Part shown: positions 42,062 to 54,789 of the stretch, in pieces | Numbering within the stretch: position 1 is the stretch's first letter | Layout of the letters: the number at the start of each line of letters is the position of its first letter | Source: Diabrotica undecimpunctata | Lineage: Eukaryota > Arthropoda > Insecta > Coleoptera > Chrysomelidae | Length of the DNA stretch: 64,000 bases | Reading direction: 5' to 3' | Assembly (NCBI RefSeq): GCF_040954645.1 | Contig: NC_092805.1 | Span: 71,285,186-71,349,185, forward strand | Program-made: the position numbers and the translations under genes | Notes under the pieces: generated by a model | What the model saw: the letters and a program-made list of their open reading frames with translations, nothing else | Told to the model about the DNA's origin: nothing | Databases searched by the model: none

Positions 42062-43543
42062 ATGTCTGCTTTCAAGGTAGAGCATCTGTTAGGTCCAGAA
42101 TTAGAGTACGAGTTGAGAGTCCGGCACTTAAACGATCCATCTTTGACAACAGTGGAAAGGAAAAGGGTAGTGTTGCGTGGTGCATTAAAGCAAGCTGCAG
42201 CAAATCGGAGTTATGCTGTTCTGTCTGCTTCCCATCTTAATTTTAAGGACGAGATTGCGGAAATAGAGGTTACTCTTGCAGATCTGGTGGTCAAAATTGG
42301 TTCTTTTGTGGGTTCTCCTAGTGATACTGCCTATGCTCGCTATACTTCTCGCTTAGGTCATGTTGCAGCTAGAGTCCATCTGTTAGAAGCTACAACAGAG
42401 GAAGAGGAGGAAGTGAAGAGGTCTCTTAATTTCAGGGTTCTGATTCTGGAAGGTGAACTTGATTGTAAAGTGATTCCACAGGCACAGTCAACTCCTCATA
42501 ATGCTAGTGTTTCAGTAAATCCATTTCCCTTCGTTAAGTCTGCTCCTATTCATAAATGGGGTGTCCATTTTTCAGGTCAAGATAATGAAAATGTTGTTAG
42601 TTTCTTAGAGAAGGTAGAATGTCTGCGTATAGCGCGTGGTAACAGCGAGGAAGAGTGTTACTCTTCTGCTGCCGATTTATTTAAGGATTCAGCCTTCACT
42701 TGGTATCTCAATAACCGAGGTAGTTTTGCTTCATGGCAAGAGTTAGTTGCCAAACTTAGGTCAGATTTTCTTCCATATAACTATGAGGACAATCTTCTTG
42801 ATGAAATTAAGTCTCGAAAACAAGCTCCACAGGAGAAGGTAACTATATTTGTAAATGAGATTGTTAGTTTGTGTAAACGGTTGGAGACTCCTTTGTCTGA
42901 GTCACATATCATAAGGATCATTAGAAAAAATTTGTTGCCATCGTATCATTCTAGTCTGGCACTTACAGATATTTCTTCAATTGCTGACTTAACGGAAAAG
43001 TGTAAGAAGTTAGAGGAAGTTTTGTCATGGTCTTCTGACAACGTGTCTAGAGTCCCTATTCATCAGAATTTCAGAAATAATGACTCATCTTATTCTGATA
43101 GACCCAATTATTCACGGTCTAGTAATAGTAGAAATTTCAGAAATAATGACTCATCCTATTCTGGTAGGCCTAACTATTCTCGGTCTGGTAATGTCTCTTC
43201 TTTTAATTCGAAGCTTACCTGTTGGAATTGTTGTCAGTCAGGACATGGGTATTACGAATGTTCTGAGCCTAGAATTCGGTTCTGTTATGGTTGTGGACGT
43301 CAAGGTGTCCGTAAATTTGAGTGTGAATTCTGTTCGGGAAACGACAGAAGGGGTGGGTTGGCCCTGGCTCCTACTCCTCGTCAAAATACAGGGAATACAA
43401 ACACTGTCCAAACTCCTCAAAACCAAGGAACCAGTTTCTCGAGTCTGGATGCCCAAGCTTCCACAAGCCAAACATCTCACGCTCTACCGAAAGACAAAAG
43501 ACCACAGAACGGCAAATACCAACCGAAGAGAGGACAACGTTAA
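42062..43543 (+). CDS. gag: Gag of E3 (493 aa)
   Basis: Intact frame from ATG 42062, with both Asn/Ser-rich repeats, CX2CX4HX4C at 387-400 and the second Cys cluster. It has HYCLALL-type E3/E4 lineage neighbours in pol. Compared with E1 it reads FKDSAF and IIRKNL, like E2 and E4. Confidence 0.9.
   Translation: MSAFKVEHLLGPELEYELRVRHLNDPSLTTVERKRVVLRGALKQAAANRSYAVLSASHLNFKDEIAEIEVTLADLVVKIGSFVGSPSDTAYARYTSRLGHVAARVHLLEATTEEEEEVKRSLNFRVLILEGELDCKVIPQAQSTPHNASVSVNPFPFVKSAPIHKWGVHFSGQDNENVVSFLEKVECLRIARGNSEEECYSSAADLFKDSAFTWYLNNRGSFASWQELVAKLRSDFLPYNYEDNLLDEIKSRKQAPQEKVTIFVNEIVSLCKRLETPLSESHIIRIIRKNLLPSYHSSLALTDISSIADLTEKCKKLEEVLSWSSDNVSRVPIHQNFRNNDSSYSDRPNYSRSSNSRNFRNNDSSYSGRPNYSRSGNVSSFNSKLTCWNCCQSGHGYYECSEPRIRFCYGCGRQGVRKFECEFCSGNDRRGGLALAPTPRQNTGNTNTVQTPQNQGTSFSSLDAQASTSQTSHALPKDKRPQNGKYQPKRGQR
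43336..43342 (+). promoter_or_regulatory. -1 ribosomal frameshift heptamer, E3
   Basis: G GGA AAC in the gag frame, same place as in E2. Confidence 0.65.
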
Positions 43544-46500
43544 TTGAGCATGAACACCGTAATTCTTCAAGTAATATCTTGTCTTCGTTTGTTGATTTAG
43601 ATATAAACTCATTGTTAGTTCGAAAAAACAAGGATAATCGTCCATATCTTGAAATATCTATCTTAGGACATTATTGTTTAGCTTTACTGGACACAGGGTC
43701 CAATATCTCTATTTTAGGTTCTCTAGGTCTGGAATTTCTCCAGAATTCAAATGTAAATATAGGAATAGATCAAAGTCTGCAAGTTACTACAGCTGATGGT
43801 CAAATTCAACCAATTTTAGGTCAATTCACTACTGAGATTTCTGTTAGTTTTTGTAAAAGAATGATTACATTCTTTGTTATTCCTTCAGTTAAGAATTCAG
43901 TCATCCTAGGTATGGATTTTCTGAAAACTTTTAATAGTGAATTAAATTTTACTGAATTTTCCTTATCTGTGTCTTCTTCCAATATCTCTTGTGTCAATGC
44001 TGTTAAAGATATGAGTCGACTTAATGCTCAGGAATTAGAGCAGTTAAATAGTGTCATCACATCATTCTCTACTATCTCATCGAGAAATCAGTTAGGTCGA
44101 ACTCATCTCATCGAACATCACATTGATGTTGGTTCGTCTAAGCCCTTCAGGCAATATCAATATCCCTTGCCTCAAGCCTGGCATGAAAGTTTAGTAAAGG
44201 AGGTAGATGAAATGCTTAAGTTAGGTATTATTGAGCCCAGTACTTCTTCTTTTTGTAGCCCTCTGTGGCTGACAAAAAAGAAAGATGGGACTTTTCGTGT
44301 CTGTTTTGACGGACGTAAACTTAACGGTATAACTATGAACAGAGATGCTTATCCTATACCTCGTATAGATATCATCCTAAGTAAATTACAGAATGCAAAA
44401 TTTATTTCATCTATCGACTTAAAGAAGGCGTTTTTACAGATTCCTCTCAGCGAGGAGAGTAAAAAGCTTACTGCATTTGCAGTAAATGGCAAAGGATTGT
44501 ATCAGTTCACTACAATGCCTTTTGGTCTTGTGTCTGCTCCTCAGACTATGTGTCGATTAATGGATTTGGTAATAGGTCCTGCTTTAGACCCATTTTGTCA
44601 ATACTATCTTGATGGCATTCTTGTCATTACTCCTGATTTCGAAACTCATATCTCTGTATTGCAGCAGTTGTTTCAGCGTTTAAAAGACGCAAATTTGACT
44701 ATTAATTTGGATAAAAGCAGCTTTTGTCGTGACTCTATTAAGTTTTTAGGATATGTTGTAGATTCTCAGGGTCTTCGTACTGATCCTGATAAGATGTCAG
44801 CGATTCGGGATTTTCCTGTGCCTAAAAATACCACTCAGGTCCGTCGATTGTTAGGAATGGTTGGTTATTATAAGAAGTTTGTTAAGTCTTATTCGACCTT
44901 GTTGTCTCCTATCACAGATTTACTTTAAAATCGGAAAAAGGGACAAAATATTGTGTGGACTCCTGAGGCTAATGAAGCTTTCATTAAAATCAAGGAGGCT
45001 CTCACAAATTCTCCTGTTATGGTAGCCCCAGATTTTACTAAGCCTTTTTATCTGATGACAGATTGTTCTAACACTGCATCTGGAGGTGTACTCTATCAAA
45101 TGGTAGATGGAGAAGAACACCCTATAGCTTATACAAGCAAGAAATTAAATAAAGCCCAGAAAAATTATACTACAACTGAAAAAGAGTTGCTAGCTATAAT
45201 TACTGGTATTGAACATTTCAGATATTTTCTTGAGGGTCGTTCTTTCACGGTCATAACTGATCATAGTAGTTTGGTGTGGTTACAGAATATGAAGAACCCA
45301 TCTCCTCGTTTGGCTAGGTGGATTTTAAAATTGGCACAATATGATTATAAGATTATTCATCGTAAAGCTGCAGGTGTAGTAGTCGCTGATGCACTCTCTA
45401 GAACGTTCGATATTAATTTGTTAGATTTATCTTCCTTGCAACCAGATGACTGGTATCGAAAAATGTTGTATGATGTACAGAATGTACCAGGTAAATTTCC
45501 TGATTTTAAAGTTAAACATGGTGTTTTGTATAAACATGTCTTCAGTTCCATGGATGCCCTTACTGGAATGTCGGATTGGAAGATAGTCGTTCCAACTCCT
45601 AATAGAGCAGAGGTTTTGGCCACTTTTCATGACCATCCTACTGCAGCTCATTTTGGTTTTTACAAAACTTTCCGTCGTATATCGGAACTCTATTACTGGC
45701 CGAAGATGCGTCAAACTGTACGTAGCTATATCGCTAAATGCAAAATCTGTGCTACATGCAAACCGACAAATCTTCCCCAACCAGGTTTAATGGGTAGTTA
45801 TCGACGGATTGATTTTCCATTTCAACTTATATCTTTAGATCTCATTGGTCCTTATCCTAGGTCTTATAAAGGTTCTCAGTATGCCTTGGTAGTTGTTGAT
45901 TATTTTACAAAATTTCCTTTGGTTCATACTATGTCTAAGGCAACTACTTCATCCATTATCAAGTATCTTGAGAATGAGGTTTTCTTAATTTATGGTGTTC
46001 CACAGATCGTGTCTTGCGATAATGGACCACAGTTCACAGCTAAGGCTTTTCGCGACCTCATGTCTAAATATAATGTCCAAAAGATCTGGTACAATGCGAA
46101 CTATCATCCACAAGTCAATCATACCGAAAGAGTTAATAAATCAATCGTGACTGCTTTAAGGTCATATTCCTTTCCTGATCAAAGAGCTTGGGATACTCAT
46201 ATCCACTCTATAGTACAGGCTATCAGGACTTCTTCTCACGAAATAACCAAATGTCCTCCATCTTATTTGATGTTTGGTCGTCATGTTCCTCTTTCTGATG
46301 ATTATTTTGGTACAATTTCAGAAAATGCCAATAACTTTCCCACTATATCAGATAAATTACACCGTTTAGAAGATATCCAGCATCTTCCTGATATTTATGT
46401 GGATGTTCGCAAACGTTTGAAAGCATCTTATTCTAGAAATAAATGCCATTATGACTTGAGAAAGCGAGAGTTATCCTTCAGAATTGGAGATTCTGTGTTG

Positions 46501-46734
46501 AAAAGAAACTTTGTCAAATCTGATAAAGTGAACTTTCAATCGGCCAAGTTATGTCAGAAGTACATACCTTGCACAGTTATTAAGGTCATTTCTCCTTTAA
46601 TTTATGAGTTGAAGGAAACTTCCACTGGCAGGAAACTAGGAAGGTTTCATGTCAAAGACTTACTGGAGGACAAGACAGTAGGTCCACATAACTTGTCAGA
46701 TAATTTGGATTCTTCATCTTCAGATGAAGATTAA
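43342..46734 (+). pseudogene. pol: Pol of E3, nonsense codon and RT active-site mutation
   Basis: Open from the heptamer to a TAA at 44926-44928, then open again to 46734. The TAA replaces the Gln codon of E1/E2, between RT and RNase H. The RT catalytic motif reads Y-L-D-G instead of Y-L-D-D (GGC at 44614-44616), which removes a metal-binding aspartate. Protease D-T-G and integrase H-H-C-C and D,D-35-E are kept. A 12-bp in-frame deletion lies just before the protease. RHVPLSDDYF differs from the other copies. Confidence 0.9.
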
Positions 46735-48661
46735 CTGGTCCTTTATCAATGCTGTACCAGTTTGGTTATTTAAGATCGGTTTATCTATTTTTGTTTACCT
46801 GGCAAAACAATAAGAGTAGTGCTATTTTGCCTTCTATTTTTTTTATCTTATCTTAATGTTGGTTATTATCTTAGTTTATGGACTTGTTAATTTTGTTGTT
46901 TGTTTTCTCTAAAAAGTCCAACTGCATATCATAGGAGTACAGGATGGATATATGGGAATTTCCCCATCTTGAGTTGAATAGATATTTACAGGGATAATGC
47001 GGAAAACATTCCAAATATTTTCTTTAATAGTGTTGTATGGTTTTGTGGACCATGGCCATAAAGCTTATGCATTCATATTCACTTACTGTGTCGGTGTTTT
47101 AGCGTGGGTTCAGGATTGATCACCCTGGATGTGTGCCCTCACTTGGCTCAGAAATATATCTATACATATTAGTTGTTTCTTGAATGTCTCTTAGGTTGAA
47201 ATTAGAATGTGTCATTTAGAATTGGATCGTTCTGATATTCAGCAATAAGTAAGTCTGTTTAACTTGGTTTGTTATCTCCTATGTTGTTATCTTCTCAAGA
47301 ATTTGAGTTTAACATATCTTAGTATCTTGAGTTTGTACCTGTCTACCTACCATTCGTACGGATTGGTAGATGTGAGTTTATCTTTACCTTGAGTGTACCT
47401 TTATCTTTACCTTAATTAAGTTTATCTCGTACCTTTACCTTAATTGGTTTATCTCATACCTTTACCTTAAGTTAGTTATCTTTACCTTTACCTTGATAAG
47501 TTTATTTCTTATCTATATCTTATGAATATATATCTTATCTTTATCTTGATTATGGAGTCCTAAAAATCTGTCCTTTACTGTTCTTGTCGTGAGTAAAGAA
47601 TTGGACCACGTCAATAGTACAGTTTGGGTATTACAGTTAGGATCTCTTTTACCTTTCCTTCTACCAAGTGTATAGCTGGTAGAAGTGAGTTTTGTGCATA
47701 CCCTCTACCATGAGTAGATCTGGACTTGCAATTATCTTTTACCTTTTGTGCATATTCGTTACTACGAGTTGGGATTGCAGTTAACTTACTTATTTTTTTT
47801 TTTTTAGCATACCCTATACCATGAGTATAGTGGGCTTGCTAGTATCTAGGCTTGCTAGTGCCTTTACCGATTGTGTGTTTTTCCTACCGCTGCTAAAGCA
47901 AGTAGATGTATTGAATTATCTTTTACCTTGAATTTTCGAATACATTGCTGATATCCAGAACCATATCATATAGATGTTTAGGTTTGTAGTAATATAGTTT
48001 CAACTAGTCCTAATAAATTAAGCCCTCATTGAACTCTTGGGTGATTAATAGAATCTGTTCGCTCTAGTGTCAACGTTGGGTAAAATTGATAGGACTTTGT
48101 TTGAGTTTGTGTTGTGAATGGTTCTTGGTCCTATCTTTTAGAGGTTGTTAACACACCTCAATAGCGTAGTTTATTAATGGTTTTACTAATACTTGGAAAT
48201 ATAGAATTTAAGTATTGTCGAAGGTTAATTTACTCTATATAAGGTTGAATTGAATTATATTGAATATATTGGTATTGAGATTGATATTGCTATAAGGTTA
48301 TTGAATTATATTTAGAAAGTACCTAAGTGATTGGGTTATATGTTTTTTTTACTTTTCTTAATACTTTGTCTAAATAAATTAAATTATTTTAATTTTTTTT
48401 GGTAAATTACACATTATTAAATAGATCACATGCTGTCTGTCTACTGTACGTCTGTCAGTGTCATTACTTTTATCCCATCTAATGAGTAAACAGTGTGGCT
48501 GATAAGCTCAAAATCCTTGTGGTTGACACCACAACGTTTCGGCTTCATCATATTTATCGTCTGGTTTGTCTTTAAGGCTAGATTGTCCTAGACAATAAAA
48601 AAAAAAGGAAACTTCTGGTAAGTGGAAAGTTTTCCTTTTTTTTTCTGGAGTTGAGGGAGGA
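46735..48661 (+). other. 3' noncoding region of E3
   Basis: Like E1, with unexpanded AT run, three hairpins (48516-48642) and polypurine tract GAGGGAGGA. Confidence 0.75.
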
Positions 48662-50562
48662 TGTAGCAGTCACAACTGCTAACATATAATTAATTAATAT
48701 AATTTATTATTGAAATCCTAAAACCCCTCAGAATCCCGTTTATGAAACGTTTATGGGCAATAGATGAGACGATGCGCAAACTAAAATGATCAAGAGGTGC
48801 TCGGCGAAGGTCAGTATTGGCCAACTACTCACGCAGAGAGGTGTATTTCTCCAAGCCTTAACCGGCATTTTTTTTGTCTTTAAATCGGGTAGAAAATCTG
48901 GGATTGGATTTAATATTTTCCCCGAACATCAAGGGAGAAATTAGAACAGATGATAAAGAATCTTGATTGAAAAACCGACTTCCAAATCTATAGAAATGAA
49001 TATTTAAGACCCGGCTTCCAAATCTACTGAAATAATTATTTAAAACCCAGGTGAGCAATTAAATCATTTAGTTTTATAGGCCTATCATTTTATTGATATT
49101 TTCATTGTCTTTTGAAATATTAAAAGTGTAAAATCCGAGTTTTCTCATATGTATCATGTGGCCTTGAGCCTAGATCGTTAATTTATCGGACACCTAATTA
49201 GTTTTTCTGTTTTTTTGTATACCTACTACTCGGTATAAAAAGTTTCATGCCTGATTTACTAGATATTCTTTAAATGCGCAGACGCAATAAATAGACAGGA
49301 TGACAGTCAGCTGATAAAATAAAATGTTTGTTTGTTGTGGTAATTCGATGTAAGAGTATGTGTTGACAGTCATCTTTGGGTGCCTTGATGTTTCTCTAAA
49401 TGTTATTTTTTGTAGATTTCACCCGATTAGGATAACGTTTAATACTAGAATTAGTTTAACCAAACACCTAATTCAACCCATTGGAAACCAGGAACCGATT
49501 GTCTCCAGAACCACAGCGTTCCTCTTCATTCGTTTTTTTTTCGGAGCCTCAAGGATCGTCAGAGTCTTAAGGGGACTTATCCAGGACCGCTGTAGTGTTG
49601 TGACAGACAGTAACAACTAGTTTCTCAGGGTTAAGGTTTTTCTTGTAATTTACAACTTTGTATATGCATATACCAAGGTTAGTACTTATTACAGTTTTTG
49701 TAACATCTATAAAAGTTAGGTAAATAGCTATTAATTAATTAAATTAGATTCATTGTTAGGGAAGGGGTTAATGATTTTTGTATAGCGGTTTTTAAAAGGG
49801 AAGGGAAGAAATTTATGTATCAGGGTTTTTAAAAATTATATATATATCTTTCCGAGTCTGTTGGCCATACTCATCACACTTGATCACTTTAGATATCTCC
49901 CAGCATCTGTGTGTAAGCATAACACTTACACATAGATCTGGTGTTTAGCTGCTTCGACACATATTAGTTGTATATTTGTTAGGTAAGGTAGTTTCTTTTG
50001 TATAACCGTCACGGTTTTTTTTAGTATTTATATTCCCTACCTTACCTATCTAGGATTTAACTTTCGTAACTAACCTTAGTGTTAAGATTTCGCTTCTCCC
50101 ATGGACTTAGATTATATATTTACTAATACACCTTTTCGTTTGGCCCAGTAGTGGGGATATCTAATTTTGTCGTGGCTTTTTGGTCCTCGCATACCGTAGC
50201 CCCACTACTGTAATTATATTTTCTATATATAGATATAGGTGAGTTTTGTTAGTTGTTAATATTATAAATATATTTGTTACAAGTAGTTTTGCTTTTATTT
50301 CAGTTCCTGCTTACAATTATAATATAGCAGAACAAGGTCAATAGTGTCTTTTCGGTTTTTAAACATTATTACAGGGTATTAAATCAATAGTACTTTATTC
50401 CTTGTTGTTCATAACTTCATTTATTTTTTTTTTGTTAATTTCCTTCAGAAATTAGCTGGCGCCCATTTTAGTATTTTCCTAGGCATCTCCGTATATTCTC
50501 TTATCTTACCCCTTTTATAGTTCCAGATTTTCCGGTGCATTATTATATTGTATTCTTTTGGT
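48662..50562 (+). repeat. LTR 6 (intron-containing, 3' end truncated)
   Basis: 3' LTR of E3, cut after CTTTTGGT. Thirty-four bases of unrelated AT-rich DNA (50563-50596) separate it from inverted LTR 7. Confidence 0.9.
49051..49415 (+). other. Intron within LTR 6 (365 bp)
   Basis: Same GTGAGC...TTGTAG intron as LTR 5. Confidence 0.85.
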
Positions 50563-50596
50563 AATAATTAACAACTTACACATAATTAACATATAA

Positions 50597-52808
50597 ATTG
50601 AAACAACTTAAATTCAGTTGGGCGCCAATTGAAACAACTCAAGTTGCAAACGCAAAAGCGCCAATTGAAACCTAACCAAATTGCAAACGCAAAAGCGCCA
50701 ATTTAAACCTAAATAAAATTTAGGGGTGGTATATGGAGAAGGAGATGATCAATTAGAGAAGAACTAGCAAAGAAGTTATAATAAAAGAATGGCTTAGCTC
50801 AAAAGAACACAGAGACACAAAACCTCAAGCACGAATTCGGGCTAGCCTCACTACACTAGAATTTGGCTTTGAGATAAGGGGAAAAGAGATCTTTTAACCA
50901 AAAGAATACAATATAATAATGCACCGGAAAATCTGGAACTATAAAAGGGGTAAGATAAGAGAATATACGGAGATGCCTAGGAAAATACTAAAATGGGCGC
51001 CAGCTAATTTCTGAAGGAAATTAACAAAAAAAAATAAATGAAGTTATGAACAACAAGGAATAAAGTACTATTGATTTAATACCCTGTAATAATGTTTAAA
51101 AACCGAAAAGACACTATTGACCTTGTTATGCTATATTATAATTGTAAGCAGGAACTGAAATAAAAGCAAAACTACTTGTAACAAATATATTTATAATATT
51201 AACAACTAACAAAACTCACCTATATATATATATATATAGAGAAAATCTAATTACAGTAGTGGGGCTACGGTATGCGAGGACCAAAAAGCCACGACAAAAT
51301 TAAATATCCCCACTACTGGGCCAAACGAAAAGGTGTATTAGTAAATCTATAATCTAAATCCATGGGAGAAGCGAGATCTTAACACTAAGGTTAGTTACGA
51401 AAGTTAAATCCTAGATAGGTAAGGTAGGGAATATAAATACTAAGAAAAAAAAAACCGTGACGGTTATACAAAAGAAACTACCTTACCTAACAAATATACG
51501 ACTAATATGTGTCGAAGCAGCTAAACACCAGATCTATGTGTAAGTGTTATGCTTACACACAGATGCTGGGAGATATCTAAAGTGATCAAGTGTGATGAGT
51601 ATGGCCAACAGACTCGGAAAGATATATATATAATTTTTAAAAACCCTGATGCATAAATTTCTTCCCTTCCCTTTTAAAAACAGCTATACAAAAATCATGA
51701 ACCCCTTCCCTAACAATGAATCTAATTTAATTAATTAATAGCTATTTACCTAACTTTTATAGATGTTACAAAAAACTGTAATAAGTACTAACCTTGGTAT
51801 ATGCATATACAAAGTTGTAAATTACAAGAAAAACCTTAACCCTGAGAAACTAGTTGTTACTGTCTGTCACAACACTACAGCGGTCCTGGATAAGTCCCCT
51901 TAAGACTCTGACGATCCTTGAGGCTCCGAAAAAAAAACGAATGAAGAGGAACGCTGTGGTTCTGGAGACAATCGGTTCCTGGTTTCCAATGGGTTGAATT
52001 AGGTGTTTGGTTAAACTAATTCTAGTATTAAACGTTATCCTAATCGGGTGAAATCTACAAAAAATAACATTTAGAGAAACATCAAGGCACCCAAAGATGA
52101 CTGTCAACACATACTCTTACATCGAATTACCACAACAAACAAACATTTTATTTTATCAGCTGACTGTCATCCTGTCTATTTATTGCGTCTGCGCATTTAA
52201 AGAATATCTAGTAAATCAGGCATGAAACTTTTTATACCGAGTAGTAGGTATACAAAAAAACAGAAAAACTAATTAGGTGTCCGATAAATTAACGATCTAG
52301 GCTCAAGGCCACATGATACATATGAGAAAACTCGGATTTTACACTTTTAATATTTCAAAAGACAATGAAAATATCAATAAAATGATAGGCCTATAAAACT
52401 AAATGATTTAATTGCTCACCTGGGTTTTAAATAATTATTTCAGTAGATTTGGAAGCCGGGTCTTAAATATTCATTTCTATAGATTTGGAAGTCGGTTTTT
52501 CAATCAAGATTCTTTATCATCTGTTCTAATTTCTCCCTTGATGTTCGGGGAAAATATTAAATCCAATCCCAGATTTTCTACCCGATTTAAAGACAAAAAA
52601 ATGCCGGTTAAGGCTTGGAGAAATACACCTCTCTGCTTGAGTTGTTGGCCAAAACTGACTCTTCGCCGAGCACCTCTTGCTCATTTTAGTTTGCGCATCG
52701 TCTCGTCTATTGCCCATAAACGTTTCATAAACGGGATTCTTAGGGGTTTTAGGATTTTAATAATAAATTATATTAATTAATTATATGTTAGCAGTTGTGA
52801 CTGCTACA
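50597..52808 (-). repeat. LTR 7 (2,212 bp, minus, intron-containing)
   Basis: 3' LTR of E4. Its outer end, ...GTTGTTTCAAT, fixes the LTR 3' terminus as the base before the disrupted TGGCTAGACCC primer site. The inner end abuts the polypurine tract (TCCTCCCTC on plus). Confidence 0.9.
52055..52419 (-). other. Intron within LTR 7 (365 bp)
   Basis: Minus strand CAG|GTGAGC...TTGTAG|ATTTC. Confidence 0.85.
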
Positions 52809-53938
52809 TCCTCCCTCAACTCCAGAAAAAAAAAAGGAAAACTTTCCACTTACCAGAAGTTTCCTTTTTTTTTTTTATTGTCTAGGACAATCTAGCCTTA
52901 AAGACAAACCAAACGATGAATATGATGAAGCCGAAACGTTGTGGTGTCAACCACAAGGATTTTGAGCTTATCAGCCACACTGTTTACTCATTAGATGGGA
53001 TAAAAGTAATGACACTGACAGACGTACAGTAGACAGACAGCATGTGATCTATTTAATAATGTGTAATTTACCAAAAAAAATTAAAATAATTTAATTTATT
53101 TAGACAAAGTATTAAGAAAAGTAAAAAAAACATATAACCCAATCACTTAGGTACTTTCTAAATATAATTCAATAACCTTATAGCAATATCAATCTCAATA
53201 CCAATATATTCAATATAATTCAATTCAACCTTATATAGAGTAAATTAACCTTCGACAATACTTAAATTCTATATTTCCAAGTATTAGTAAAACCATTAAT
53301 AAACTACGCTATTGAGGTGTGTTAACAACCTCTAAAAGATAGGACCAAGAACCATTCACAACACAAACTCAAACAAAGTCCTATCAATTTTACCCAACGT
53401 TGACACTAGAGCGAACAGATTCTATTAATCACCCAAGAGTTCAATGAGGGCTTAATTTATTAGGACTAGTTGAAACTATATTACTACAAACCTAAACATC
53501 TATATGATATGGTTCTGGATATCAGCAATGTATTCGAAAATTCAAGGTAAAAGATAATTCAATACATCTACTTGCTTTAGCAGCGGTAGGAAAAACACAC
53601 AATCGGTAAAGGCACTAGCAAGCCTAGATACTAGCAAGCCCACTATACTCATGGTATAGGGTATGCTAAAAAAAAAAAAATAAGTAAGTTAACTGCAATC
53701 CCAACTCGTAGTAACGAATATGCACAAAAGGTAAAAGATAATTGCAAGTCCAGATCTACTCATGGTAGAGGGTATGCACAAAACTCACTTCTACCAGCTA
53801 TACACTTGGTAGAAGGAAAGGTAAAAGAGATCCTAACTGTAATACCCAAAACTGTACTATTGACGTGGTCCAATTCTTTACTCACGACAAGAACAGTAAA
53901 GGACAGATTTTTAGGACTCCATAATCAAGATAAAGATA

Positions 53939-53990
<52 letters not shown>

Positions 53991-54789
53991 TCATAAGATA
54001 TAGATAAGAAATAAACTTATCCAGGTAAAGGTAAAGATAACTAACTTAAGGTAAAGGTATGAGATAAACCAATTAAGGTAAAGGTACGAGATAAACTCAA
54101 TTAAGGTAAAGATAAAGGTACACTCAAGGTAAAGATAAACTCACATCTACCAATCCGTACGAATGGTAGGTAGACAGGTACAAACTCAAGATACTAAGAT
54201 ATGTTAAACTCAAATTCTTGAGAAGATAACAACATAGGAGATAACAAACCAAGTTAAACAGACTTACTTATTGCTGAATATCAGAACGATCCAATTCTAA
54301 ATGACACATTCTAATTTCAACCTAAGAGACATTCAAGAAACAACTAATATGTATAGATATATTTCTGAGCCAAGTGAGGGCACACATCCAGGGTGATCAA
54401 TCCTGAACCCACGCTAAAACACCGACACAGTAAGTGAATATGAATGCATAAGCTTTATGGCCATGGTCCACAAAACCATACAACACTATTAAAGAAAATA
54501 TTTGGAATGTTTTCCGCATTATCCCTGTAGATATCTATTCAACTCAGAACTCAAGATGGGGAAATTCCCATATATCCTTCCTGTACTCCTATGATATGCA
54601 GTTGGACTTTTAAGAGAAAACAAACAACAAAATTAACAAGTCCATAAACTAAGATAATAACCAACATTAAGATAAGATAAAATAAAAAGAAGGCAAAATA
54701 GCACAACATCTTATTGTTTTGCCAGGTAAACAAAAATAGATAAACCGATATTAAACAACCAAACTGGTACAGCATTGATAAGGGACCAG
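52809..54789 (-). other. 3' noncoding region of E4
   Basis: Polypurine tract, three hairpins (52826-52957), pyrimidine motifs and an expanded (AT)n at 53939-53987. A hydrophobic 74-codon ORF (54775-54551) exists only here and is probably chance. Confidence 0.7.
53939..53987. repeat. (AT)n microsatellite in E4
   Basis: About 49 bp of AT repeat at the same internal position as in E2. Confidence 0.95.

Larger units (their letters stand above)
39248..50562 (+). mobile_element. Large-LTR Ty3/gypsy element E3 (pol inactivated)
   Basis: LTR 5, disrupted primer site, leader, gag, pol with nonsense codon and RT active-site change, 3' region, and LTR 6, cut at 50562. Shares the pol stop with E4. Confidence 0.9.

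Noticed and set aside
52412..52780. 122-codon antisense ORF in LTR exon 1, also at 61910 and 63969
   Set aside because: Antisense to the element with a TTG start at the intron donor; the internal FGSR repeat comes from a 32-bp direct repeat in the LTR.
54551..54775. Hydrophobic 74-aa ORF after pol of E4, considered as an env remnant
   Set aside because: Open only in this copy; the other three copies have stops, and there is no signal peptide or env motif.
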